7,554 nucleotides of DNA, taken from the NCBI GenBank assembly GCA_031273585.1, contig JAISRP010000097.1:1-7554 (forward strand), written 5' to 3'. The notes under the pieces were generated by a model. The model saw only the letters and a list, made by a program, of their open reading frames with translations. It was not told where the DNA came from and made no database searches. Source of the stretch: Synergistaceae bacterium. Lineage in GTDB: Bacteria > Synergistota > Synergistia > Synergistales > Synergistaceae. The translations under genes were made by a program, and so were the position numbers. This document shows, in pieces, positions 1-5,883 of the stretch (position 1 is its first letter; every line of letters begins with the position of its first letter).

Positions 1-22
1 CGTCCGGTTTATTCGTATCTTT

Positions 23-1117
23 ATGACCGGCTCAGGCGCGCGCGTGGCGGTTGCCATGAGCGGCGGGGTGGACAGCTCCGTGGCGGCCTATCTGCTCTGC
101 CGCGAGGGATACGACTGCACGGGGGTGACGATGAAGCTCTTCGGCAACGAGGCAACCGGGCTGGACCCCGCCGGATTGTGCTGCTCGGCGGAGAGCGCGG
201 AGGACGCGAGAAGGGTCGCTCACCGGCTCGGCATCCCTCACTTCGTCTTCAACCTCTCGGAGGACTTCGGCGAGCTCGTGATCGGCAGGTTTGTCCGGGC
301 GTACCTGGGCGGGCTCACGCCAAATCCATGCATAGACTGCAACAGGTTCATAAAGTTCGACAGGCTGTTGCTGCGGGCAAGGCAGTCCTGTCATGATTTC
401 GTGGCCACCGGACACTACGCCCGCATAGAGCGCGACGGCGCGGGGGGCAGATTCATGCTCAAAACTTCCGCCGACGCGGCCAAGGACCAGAGCTACGTCC
501 TGTACTCCATGACGCAGGAGCAGCTCGCCGCGACCCTGTTCCCCCTCGGCAACATGAGGAAGGCCGACGTGAGGGAGATAGCGGCGTCGTGCGGATTTGC
601 CAACGCGCAAAAACCCGAGAGCCAGGACATTTGCTTCGCCCCCAGTGGGGACTACGCCGGTTTTATAGAACGCCATACCGGGATGCCGTGCGAGCCGGGG
701 GATTTTGTTGACGAGACGGGAAAAGTCCTTGGACGCCACAGGGGCATAATACGCTATACTATAGGGCAGCGCAGAAGGCTCGGGATCCATGCGAGGGCGG
801 GGCAGTTCGTCTGCGGGAAGGACGCGGAACGCAACACCGTCACTCTAGGCACGGGGGATTCTCTCCTCTCGAGGTTCCTGATAGCGCATGATATCAATTT
901 AATATCATGCGAGTCGCTGGGCGGCCCCACGAGGGTCATGGCGAGGACCAGGTATCGTCAGCGCCTGCAGGCGGCAACAGCGGAGCAGATAGCGCCCGAC
1001 GCCGTGCGGATCGATTTCGACGAGCCTCAGTCCGTGGCGGCGCCGGGGCAGGCCGTCGTAATGTACGACGGAGAGGTCGTCGTAGGCGGCGGTACCATAG
1101 TGAGCGCCGGCCGCTGA
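23..1117 (+). CDS. mnmA: tRNA-specific 2-thiouridylase MnmA
   Basis: This enzyme adenylates and thiolates C2 of the wobble uridine (U34) of Glu, Gln and Lys tRNAs in the cytoplasm, using sulfur relayed from a cysteine desulfurase. The protein has 364 residues, normal for the family. The N-terminal PP-loop signature SGGVDSS lies at residues 13-19. The first catalytic cysteine is Cys106, in NPCIDCN (residues 101-107), and the second is Cys204, in ESQDICF (199-205). GHYAR (130-134) and KDQSYVLY (154-161) are also typical. The C-terminal third is the usual beta-barrel tRNA-binding region. The ATG at 23 fits the family's short N terminus, but no Shine-Dalgarno sequence is visible in the 22 bases before it. 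The frame stays open to the window edge, so a slightly earlier start is possible. The stop codon lies inside an inverted repeat. Identity is very secure; the exact start is less so. Confidence 0.96.
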   Translation: MTGSGARVAVAMSGGVDSSVAAYLLCREGYDCTGVTMKLFGNEATGLDPAGLCCSAESAEDARRVAHRLGIPHFVFNLSEDFGELVIGRFVRAYLGGLTPNPCIDCNRFIKFDRLLLRARQSCHDFVATGHYARIERDGAGGRFMLKTSADAAKDQSYVLYSMTQEQLAATLFPLGNMRKADVREIAASCGFANAQKPESQDICFAPSGDYAGFIERHTGMPCEPGDFVDETGKVLGRHRGIIRYTIGQRRRLGIHARAGQFVCGKDAERNTVTLGTGDSLLSRFLIAHDINLISCESLGGPTRVMARTRYRQRLQAATAEQIAPDAVRIDFDEPQSVAAPGQAVVMYDGEVVVGGGTIVSAGR

Positions 1118-1161
1118 GGGCGGTTGCGGCGGCAGCAAAGATTTTAATCTTTGCCCCTCAG
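1114..1161. repeat. Nested inverted repeat overlapping the mnmA stop; possible terminator or attenuator
   Basis: The inner arms are a perfect 9-bp inverted repeat, GCAAAGATT (1135-1143) and AATCTTTGC (1146-1154), separated by TT. A second perfect 7-bp pair lies outside them: CTGAGGG (1114-1120, containing the mnmA TGA) and CCCTCAG (1155-1161). The right arms abut, while the left arms are separated by a 14-nt one-sided bulge. The downstream bases are AT-rich (about 1165-1178) but do not form a clean T tract. This could be a weak terminator for mnmA, an RNA stabiliser or a larE attenuator. The symmetry is certain; the function is inferred. Confidence 0.5.
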
Positions 1162-1219
1162 GCCTCTAATTTTAAATTGCTGTAACGATGACGTTCGATG
1201 GAGGTATGTTTTTTATAAC

Positions 1220-2038
1220 ATGGACACACACGAGAAGCTCGAAGAACTGAAGCGGTATCTGCACGGGCTTGGGAGCGTCGCCGTCGCGTTCTCGGGCGGC
1301 GTGGACTCCACGTTCCTGCTGAAGCTGGCTCACGAGGCGCTCGGGGATCGGGCCATAGCCGTCACCGCGCGCTCGTGTTCGTTCCCGGAGCGGGAGCTCA
1401 GGGAGGCATCCTCCTTCTGCCTCGGCCAGGGGATCACCCACGTCGTCTGCGACTCTGAGGAGCTCGATATAGAGGGCTTTCAGCAGAATCCCTTGAACAG
1501 GTGTTACCTGTGCAAGAACGAGCTCTTCGCCAAGATATGGGCCATAGCCCAGGAGCGCGGCATCGACAACGTGGCAGAGGGCTCCAACATGGATGACGAC
1601 GGGGACTACAGGCCCGGCCTGATGGCGGTCGAGGAGCACGGCGTCAGGAGCCCGCTGCGCCACGCGGGGCTCGCGAAGAACGAGATCCGGGAGCTGTCGA
1701 GGGAGATGGGGCTGCCCACGTGGAACAAGCAGTCATTTGCCTGTCTCTCCTCGCGGTTTCCATACGGGGAGAGCATCACGCCGGAGCGCCTTGGCATGAT
1801 AGACCGGGCGGAGCAGTTCCTCCTGGACCTCGGGCTGAGGCAGGTGCGGGTGCGCCACCACGGCAATCTGGCCCGGATCGAGACGGACGAGGACGGGTGC
1901 AGGATCCTCATGGACCGCGGGGTGCGCGGCGCAGTCCACGAGAGGCTGAAGGGGCTCGGCTTCACCTACGTGTCGATGGACCTTCTGGGCTACCGCACAG
2001 GGAGCATGAACGAGACCATCGGCGCGGGCCCCGCATAG
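1220..2038 (+). CDS. larE: LarE-type ATP-dependent sacrificial sulfur transferase
   Basis: LarE adenylates the carboxylate of pyridinium-3,5-biscarboxylic acid mononucleotide and inserts sulfur during synthesis of the nickel-pincer nucleotide cofactor of LarA-type racemases and epimerases. The 272-residue protein has the PP-loop SGGVDST at residues 25-31. CYLCK lies at 95-99 and the LarE hallmark FACLSSRFPYG at 173-183; its Cys175 corresponds to the sulfur-donating Cys176 of the Lactobacillus enzyme. I start at the ATG at 1220 because residues 1-24 then match the usual family N terminus. The longer frame from TTG 1151 would run through the upstream hairpin and adds unlike sequence. A purine-rich GGAGG (1200-1204) lies a rather long 15 nt before the ATG. 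No larA, larB or larC is in the window. Another PP-loop sulfur enzyme of the NtPPase/ExsB-like group is possible but less likely. Confidence 0.9.
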   Translation: MDTHEKLEELKRYLHGLGSVAVAFSGGVDSTFLLKLAHEALGDRAIAVTARSCSFPERELREASSFCLGQGITHVVCDSEELDIEGFQQNPLNRCYLCKNELFAKIWAIAQERGIDNVAEGSNMDDDGDYRPGLMAVEEHGVRSPLRHAGLAKNEIRELSREMGLPTWNKQSFACLSSRFPYGESITPERLGMIDRAEQFLLDLGLRQVRVRHHGNLARIETDEDGCRILMDRGVRGAVHERLKGLGFTYVSMDLLGYRTGSMNETIGAGPA

Positions 2039-2080
2039 ATCTGGCCCTATTTTTTGCACGTCACCGGACTTTACTGAAAC

Positions 2081-2086
2081 GAGGCG
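2081..2086 (+). promoter_or_regulatory. Ribosome binding site that fixes a TTG start
   Basis: GAGGCG ends 6 nt before TTG 2093. An in-frame TGA at 2075-2077 rules out any earlier start, and the conserved cysteine motif begins only eight codons after the TTG. The TTG is therefore the most likely initiator of the DUF1847 gene. Confidence 0.6.
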
Positions 2087-2092
2087 TTTAAT

Positions 2093-2782
2093 TTGAGCGA
2101 TGGACGTACGCTGAGCTGTGCCGACTGCACGGTGGGAAACTGCGCCAGCCTGGACCGGGAGTTCCCCGGATTCTGCCTGACGACGGGGCTGGACGGGGAT
2201 GCCGCCCTTGGCAGCGCTAATTGCTACATAAACAACCCCGAGGACAGGAGGATGGCTGTGACGGCCGCCGGGATCGAGGGGGATTACTATGGGCTCGCGA
2301 CGAGGGCCGAGGAGATAATGCTCTTCGCCGTCGGGATGGACTACAAAAAAATAGGGGTGGCCACCTGCTTCGGCCTGCTGGGCGAGTGCAACATCTTCTC
2401 GCGCGCGGCGAGGGCGAAGGGGATCGACATCTACGGAGTCGCATGCAAGGTCGGGGCGGTGGACAAGACCGCAATAGGCATCCCGGATGAGCGGAAGATA
2501 CGCCCTGGCTCTCACGAATCCATGTGCAACCCGATCCTCCAGGCCGAGATACTGAACAGGGAGGGGACGGACTTCAACGTGATAATAGGGTTGTGCGTGG
2601 GGCATGACACGCTGTTCATAAAGCACTCGAAAGCCCCCGTGACCTATCTCGTGGTGAAGGACAGGGTGCTCTGCCACAATCCAGCGGCCGCGCTTTACAA
2701 CGCAAATTCATATTACAAGAGGCTGCTCTCGCCCAACCTGCCGTCGCCTCACGCGGGGAAGGCGCAGGATCCGAAGGCGTGA
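2093..2782 (+). CDS. DUF1847 family cysteine-rich, probable metal-binding protein
   Basis: This 229-residue soluble protein has no signal peptide or membrane segment. I recognise it as DUF1847, a family of anaerobe proteins with no established biochemical role, often labelled metal-binding. Cysteines are numerous and evenly placed: Cys9, Cys12 and Cys17 in a CxxC-x4-C cluster, then Cys28, Cys44, Cys92, Cys99, Cys118, Cys145, Cys168 and Cys194. Several sit in motifs such as ATCFGLLGEC (90-99), SMCNP (143-147), GLCVGHD (166-172) and VLCHNP (192-197). The pattern suggests an iron-sulfur cluster, Zn or another thiophilic metal, which is inference. The start is TTG. The gene follows larE by 54 nt in the same direction and may share its transcript. 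The Pro-, Ala- and Lys-rich tail after about residue 212 is probably disordered. The family call is fairly secure; the function is unknown. Confidence 0.85.
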   Translation: MSDGRTLSCADCTVGNCASLDREFPGFCLTTGLDGDAALGSANCYINNPEDRRMAVTAAGIEGDYYGLATRAEEIMLFAVGMDYKKIGVATCFGLLGECNIFSRAARAKGIDIYGVACKVGAVDKTAIGIPDERKIRPGSHESMCNPILQAEILNREGTDFNVIIGLCVGHDTLFIKHSKAPVTYLVVKDRVLCHNPAAALYNANSYYKRLLSPNLPSPHAGKAQDPKA

Positions 2783-2798
2783 TCCGCAGGTTCAAGAC

Positions 2799-2944
2799 CG
2801 TGGGCGCCGCCCACGCCCGCCGGGGTACCAGTCCCCCGGACCCCCATCTGTTTTTTTGTTTTCGCCCGCAGGGCGAAAACAAAAAAACCTGCTGGATGTC
2901 CAGGAGGCACTGCCTCAAGCGCGGGGTTTGGGGCGGCGCCCCAA
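2799..2944. repeat. Palindrome-rich intergenic element, probably a dispersed repeat
   Basis: This noncoding block, starting 16 nt after the DUF1847 stop, is almost entirely built from inverted repeats. In order it holds a 7-bp hairpin CGTGGGC/GCCCACG (2799-2815), a central 18-bp palindrome (2850-2888), the 5-bp arms CTGGA/TCCAG (2892-2903), the 6-bp arms GAGGCA/TGCCTC (2904-2916) and a 7-bp hairpin TTGGGGC/GCCCCAA (2928-2944). The two ends also pair with each other: GGGCGCCGCCC (2802-2812) is the exact reverse complement of 2931-2941. Short frames across it on both strands are arginine-, proline- and glycine-rich and look spurious. The architecture resembles REP- or MITE-like intergenic repeats that I recall from gut anaerobes, but copy number cannot be judged from one window. 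No target-site duplication is obvious. Confidence 0.6.
2850..2888. repeat. Perfect 18-bp palindrome with a 3-nt loop, T-run first and A-run last
   Basis: The left arm GTTTTTTTGTTTTCGCCC (2850-2867), the loop GCA (2868-2870) and a perfectly complementary right arm (2871-2888) form the strongest hairpin in the window. It has seven T at the 5' foot and seven A at the 3' foot. An intrinsic terminator needs the opposite order, with a U run after the stem. The element is therefore not a canonical rho-independent terminator on either strand, although its position between two transcription units would suit one. Confidence 0.85.
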
Positions 2945-2979
2945 TGTCCTGCCTGAGGATTTAGGGTATCCCAAAACTA

Positions 2980-3007
2980 TTGAAAAAATGCCGAGCGGCG
3001 ATATACT
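2980..3007 (+). promoter_or_regulatory. Sigma-70-type promoter for the right-hand operon
   Basis: The -35 box TTGAAA (2980-2985) and the -10 box TATACT (3002-3007) are separated by 16 bp. Each box differs from the sigma-70 consensus at one position. The region is AT-rich in contrast to the surrounding GC-rich DNA. Transcription would begin near 3013-3015, giving a leader of about 73 nt. The leader ends in a small hairpin (3056-3071, stem including GGCG/CGCC with loop TTTG) directly before the Shine-Dalgarno sequence. I see no other promoter of this quality in the window. Confidence 0.7.
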
Positions 3008-3086
3008 TGCTTCTATCAATATATGTGCGCGTTAAAACAAGGCCGTATATTCAGGCTGGCGTTTGCGCCGGGAAGGTGGAGATCCG

Positions 3087-3716
3087 ATGGCACGCAGCAA
3101 TGAAAAGCCCCAGCGTATTTTGAGGGCGGAGCACTTTGACGAGGGCGAGCTCATCCGAAGGCTCAGGAGGGTGAGCATGCTGGAGGACGACTCCGCGCTT
3201 CCGTACAGGGAGGCCAGAATAGAGCTGAGGGAGACGCCGCATGGTGAGCTTCACCCCGCGCAGCGCTACATACTGAGCGGAAACATGAGGAGGGTCGAGG
3301 ATCTCAGGTGGTCGCTGCGGGACATGGGTTTCGACCTGTTCAAGCTGAACGGATTTCTGCGGCTGTGGTTCGACGGCCGAGAGGACCCGGTCGACCTTCT
3401 CCCTCCCATAGTCGAGGAGTCCAGGCACGACGGAGGGCGTCCAATCAACATAGTCTGCGACGGAATGCACAGGGTCTATCTCGCATACGTGCAGTGGGTC
3501 ACGCCTCAGGTCGTGTACATCAGGGGGATCCCGAACGAATATCCGTACTACGCCTACCCGCACCACGACTCCAACTGGAGCGCCATAGAGATGTGGGACA
3601 GCATCCCGGCCGGGGCCGTGAAGAAGTGGCACCGCATAAGGGATGACAAAAAGCTGTACAGAAATTTCAACAGCGCGTTTGAAAACGTGGGGGCGCCCAG
3701 GGGTTCCGGAGGGTAG
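3087..3716 (+). CDS. ParB/sulfiredoxin-fold-like protein of unknown function
   Basis: This 209-residue soluble protein of unknown function has no signal peptide or membrane segment. The only motif I recognise is LLPPIVEE (residues 104-111) followed by INIVCDGMHRVYLAY (120-134). It resembles the ParB/sulfiredoxin superfamily core, where a PI-V strand is followed by DGxHR-x3-A, as in ParB box II and in serine kinases of the SerK/SbnI type. The rest is highly charged N-terminally (1-50) and rich in Tyr, Trp and His at 144-182, ending in YRNFNSAF (191-198). No helix-turn-helix is evident and the protein is shorter than a chromosomal ParB, so a partitioning role is unlikely. The start is ATG 3087, with AAGGTGGAG ending 5 nt upstream; a TTG at 3063 in the same frame lacks such a site. 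It is the first gene after the promoter and lies 2 nt before the thymidylate synthase homologue, so a nucleotide-linked kinase, regulatory or binding role is possible but unproven. Confidence 0.65.
   Translation: MARSNEKPQRILRAEHFDEGELIRRLRRVSMLEDDSALPYREARIELRETPHGELHPAQRYILSGNMRRVEDLRWSLRDMGFDLFKLNGFLRLWFDGREDPVDLLPPIVEESRHDGGRPINIVCDGMHRVYLAYVQWVTPQVVYIRGIPNEYPYYAYPHHDSNWSAIEMWDSIPAGAVKKWHRIRDDKKLYRNFNSAFENVGAPRGSGG
3708..3713 (+). promoter_or_regulatory. Strong ribosome binding site that fixes a GTG start
   Basis: GGAGGG lies inside the last codons of the ParB-like gene and ends 5 nt before GTG 3719. It favours that GTG over the in-frame ATG at 3734, which would be about 20 nt away. The stop codon of the upstream gene lies between this site and the start, which suggests translational coupling. 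Confidence 0.7.
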
Positions 3717-3718
3717 AA

Positions 3719-5275
3719 GTGACGCCCGGGCGGATGGAGTTCCGCCCCCTTCACTACGGGGAGCGGATCCGCGTGATAAACCCCTTCGGGACGATAGGCC
3801 TCGTCACCCTGTGGTCCGACCCCGACCGCGTGATCTCCCGCCTGAGGGATCACGGCGCGGACCTGTCGGACGGGTCGCACATAGCCGTGGCCGGCACCCT
3901 GTACGGCGGAGGCTTCAAGCACCTGCTCCGCAACGTCCTGTACAACCCTCAGATAGACACCCTGCTGCTCTACGGCGTGGACCTGGGGGGAGCGGCCGCC
4001 CTCGTAAAAAATTTCTTCGCGAAGGGCATTATGCCGGTTCCCGGGGCCGTCTCATACGCGCCTCTGGACGGCAGGGAGATAACGGCCTGTCAGGTCGTGG
4101 GCAGCGACTACTTCATGGACGACCTCGTGAGGCCCGAGATGTTCGACCCGAGCCCCAGCATAGTCCACATAGAGGACCCAGGCCGGGATGGGGCGGAGGC
4201 GGCCGCATCGTTTCTGCAGAGCTACGTCCCCTCGGCCGGCTCCGGGGAGAGGCTGCTCGTGCCGATACCTCGGGTCGACAGGGTCAGTTATCCGAGCGAC
4301 CCGAGGGGGCACGTCATAGTCGAGGACTCCCCGGTCGCGGCGTGGCGCTCGCTGGTGAGCCGCATATACCGCTTCGGGGAGAGGGTCGTCCTCAGGAAGG
4401 GACCCCGCCTCGAGCTGCGGAACATGAAGGTCGTCGTAAGATGCCCTGAGATCAGGGAGGACGAGTTCACGGAGAGCGGCATCGACATGGACTCGGTGAG
4501 GCAGTATCAGGAGGAGCTCCTTGACGGGGCGGAAAAGCCGGATTGGCGCTATACTTACGGCAACCGCCTCAGGGGGTACTTCGAGCGCGGCGACGGCAGC
4601 GTCATAGACGCGATAGAGGTGGCGTCGAGGCAGCTCGCGGTATCATATGACGCGCCGGGCGGACGGGACGCGAATCCGGATGCGCGCGGGACGTTCCTGT
4701 CGCTGTGGGATCCGGAGGCCGACCTCGAGGCCGAGAGCGGAAAGCCCTGCATGACATCCATCTTTCTCAGGAAGATCGAATGTCGTCTGGAGCTCACAGC
4801 GGTATATCGCACCCATAACGCGATGAGGGCCTGGATAAAAAATGTCTGCGGGCTGATAGCCGTTCTGGAGCATATCTGCCGCAAGACCGGGACGTCCCCG
4901 GGCCCAGTCACAGTGTTCTCGCACTCCATCTCGCTCGACCCGGGCGAGCTCGAGCACGCGCAGAAGATATACGAGCAGGAGTCTGGGAAAAACGCATTCC
5001 GGGACGATCCTAACGGGCACCTCACGATATACGTTGACGGAGATGAGATAGTGGCCGACCACTGGCACTCGGGGATAGCCCTGGGCTCGTACAGGGGCAG
5101 GAAGCCCGGCGCTCTGCAGTACGAGCTCGCGCGCAATCACGTCATCTCAGAGATAGCCCACGCAATTTACGTTGGGATGCAGCTCGAGAAGGCCTACTGG
5201 TGCATTCAGGAGGGAATAAACTACGTTCAGACCGACATTCCCGGCAGACCCGGAGGAGAGAACAGGGAACTATGA
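3719..5275 (+). CDS. Thymidylate synthase homologue with an N-terminal MtrA/DUF4346-like domain
   Basis: This 518-residue protein is about twice the length of a standard ThyA (about 260-315 residues). The C-terminal half (about 250-500) is a thymidylate synthase domain. Tyr280-Gly281 matches the VYG region and Arg323 matches E. coli Arg126. From Cys344 an ungapped comparison with E. coli ThyA places Cys344 on Cys146, Arg364 on Arg166 and Asn375 on Asn177. In the same register Asn367 replaces Asp169, Ser405 replaces His207 and Asp407 replaces Tyr209. The usual C-terminal tail is absent. The N-terminal part includes VAGTLYGGGFKHLLRN (57-72) and NP-x7-YG (76-86), which resemble MtrA and the DUF4346 domain attached to some thymidylate synthases. 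Expected chemistry is one-carbon transfer to C5 of dUMP, but the substitutions leave the pterin donor and product open. The start is GTG. The stop overlaps the dCMP deaminase start. Confidence 0.8.
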   Translation: MTPGRMEFRPLHYGERIRVINPFGTIGLVTLWSDPDRVISRLRDHGADLSDGSHIAVAGTLYGGGFKHLLRNVLYNPQIDTLLLYGVDLGGAAALVKNFFAKGIMPVPGAVSYAPLDGREITACQVVGSDYFMDDLVRPEMFDPSPSIVHIEDPGRDGAEAAASFLQSYVPSAGSGERLLVPIPRVDRVSYPSDPRGHVIVEDSPVAAWRSLVSRIYRFGERVVLRKGPRLELRNMKVVVRCPEIREDEFTESGIDMDSVRQYQEELLDGAEKPDWRYTYGNRLRGYFERGDGSVIDAIEVASRQLAVSYDAPGGRDANPDARGTFLSLWDPEADLEAESGKPCMTSIFLRKIECRLELTAVYRTHNAMRAWIKNVCGLIAVLEHICRKTGTSPGPVTVFSHSISLDPGELEHAQKIYEQESGKNAFRDDPNGHLTIYVDGDEIVADHWHSGIALGSYRGRKPGALQYELARNHVISEIAHAIYVGMQLEKAYWCIQEGINYVQTDIPGRPGGENREL

Positions 5276-5883
5276 ATGAAAATGATCATGACTCAGCCGC
5301 CCGTCCCAGCTGGGACGAGTACTTCATGGCGATGGCAAAGCTGGCGAGCAGCAGGTCGACGTGCAACTCCCGGCCGACCGGGGCCGTCATCGTGCGGGGC
5401 AAGCACATCCTGACGACAGGGTACAACGGCGCGCCCCCGGGGGCCCAGCACTGCCTCGGACAGTTCACCGGCGAGGGCGCCCCGTACTGCCACAGCCGAT
5501 ACATGAGGGCGGACGAGAGCAGCAAGTTCGACTACTGCAGGGCGGCGCACGCGGAGGCGAACGCGATAGCTCAGGCTGCCCGCGTGGGAGTGTCCCTGGA
5601 GGGCGCGGGGATTTACACGACCCTGTCGCCCTGCCACACCTGCATGAAGCTCCTGGCTGTGGCTGGGGTCCGCCGCATCTACTACGAGCGCGATTACGAG
5701 TCATCCGACAAGGTCCGCGACGCGTACTGGAACGAAATCCGCCATGAGTACGGGTTCGAAGTATATAAACAGATAACCCTGTCGAGCCACACGCTCGAAT
5801 CCCTGCTCCGGTCGCTCTCCGGCATAACGTCCGAGAGGCGTCTCATGCCGCGGTCGTTCGAGAAGTACGAGCCGGATGCCTGA
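5272..5883 (+). CDS. dCMP deaminase
   Basis: This enzyme hydrolytically deaminates dCMP to dUMP, the substrate of thymidylate synthase, with catalytic zinc in the cytidine deaminase fold. The 203-residue protein has PTGAVIV (35-41) and GYNGAPPG (50-57), typical of dCMP deaminases. The zinc site is HAEANAI (His93, catalytic Glu95) with PCHTC (Cys121, Cys124). His60-Cys61, Cys73 and Cys89 in the inserted loop could form a second structural zinc site, which is inference. About 38 residues follow the core (165-203), making it somewhat longer than the minimal enzyme. ATG 5272 overlaps the preceding stop as ATGA, with GGAGGAG at 5252-5258. The position directly after the thymidylate synthase homologue makes this the likely dUMP source of the operon. 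A ComEB-type annotation would be equivalent. Confidence 0.95.
   Translation: MNENDHDSAARPSWDEYFMAMAKLASSRSTCNSRPTGAVIVRGKHILTTGYNGAPPGAQHCLGQFTGEGAPYCHSRYMRADESSKFDYCRAAHAEANAIAQAARVGVSLEGAGIYTTLSPCHTCMKLLAVAGVRRIYYERDYESSDKVRDAYWNEIRHEYGFEVYKQITLSSHTLESLLRSLSGITSERRLMPRSFEKYEPDA

Noticed and set aside
32..790. Open reading frame of 252 codons antisense to mnmA
   Set aside because: It is a shadow of a well-conserved gene, and its translation has no recognisable motif.
1151..1219. Longer larE start at TTG 1151
   Set aside because: It would translate part of the inverted repeat and add residues unlike other LarE N termini; ATG 1220 gives the expected length.
1733..2677. Open reading frame of 314 codons on the minus strand, antisense to larE and DUF1847
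   Set aside because: GC-rich DNA gives long antisense frames. Both plus-strand genes have clear family motifs, and the antisense product shows no recognisable domain and spans an intergenic gap.
2850..2888. Calling the central palindrome a rho-independent terminator
   Set aside because: The T run precedes and the A run follows the stem on both strands, the wrong order for intrinsic termination.
2616..2964. Short frames on both strands across the palindromic element
   Set aside because: The translations are dictated by the inverted repeats, lack family motifs, and one overlaps the conserved end of the DUF1847 gene.
3063..3086. Upstream TTG start for the ParB-like gene
   Set aside because: The good Shine-Dalgarno sequence (AAGGTGGAG) lies downstream of this TTG and is correctly spaced for ATG 3087.
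4748..4939. The thymidylate synthase homologue as a dCMP hydroxymethylase
   Set aside because: The position equivalent to E. coli Asn177 is still Asn (375); dCMP hydroxymethylases such as the T4 enzyme carry Asp there. A deoxyuridylate substrate is more likely, supported by the adjacent dCMP deaminase.
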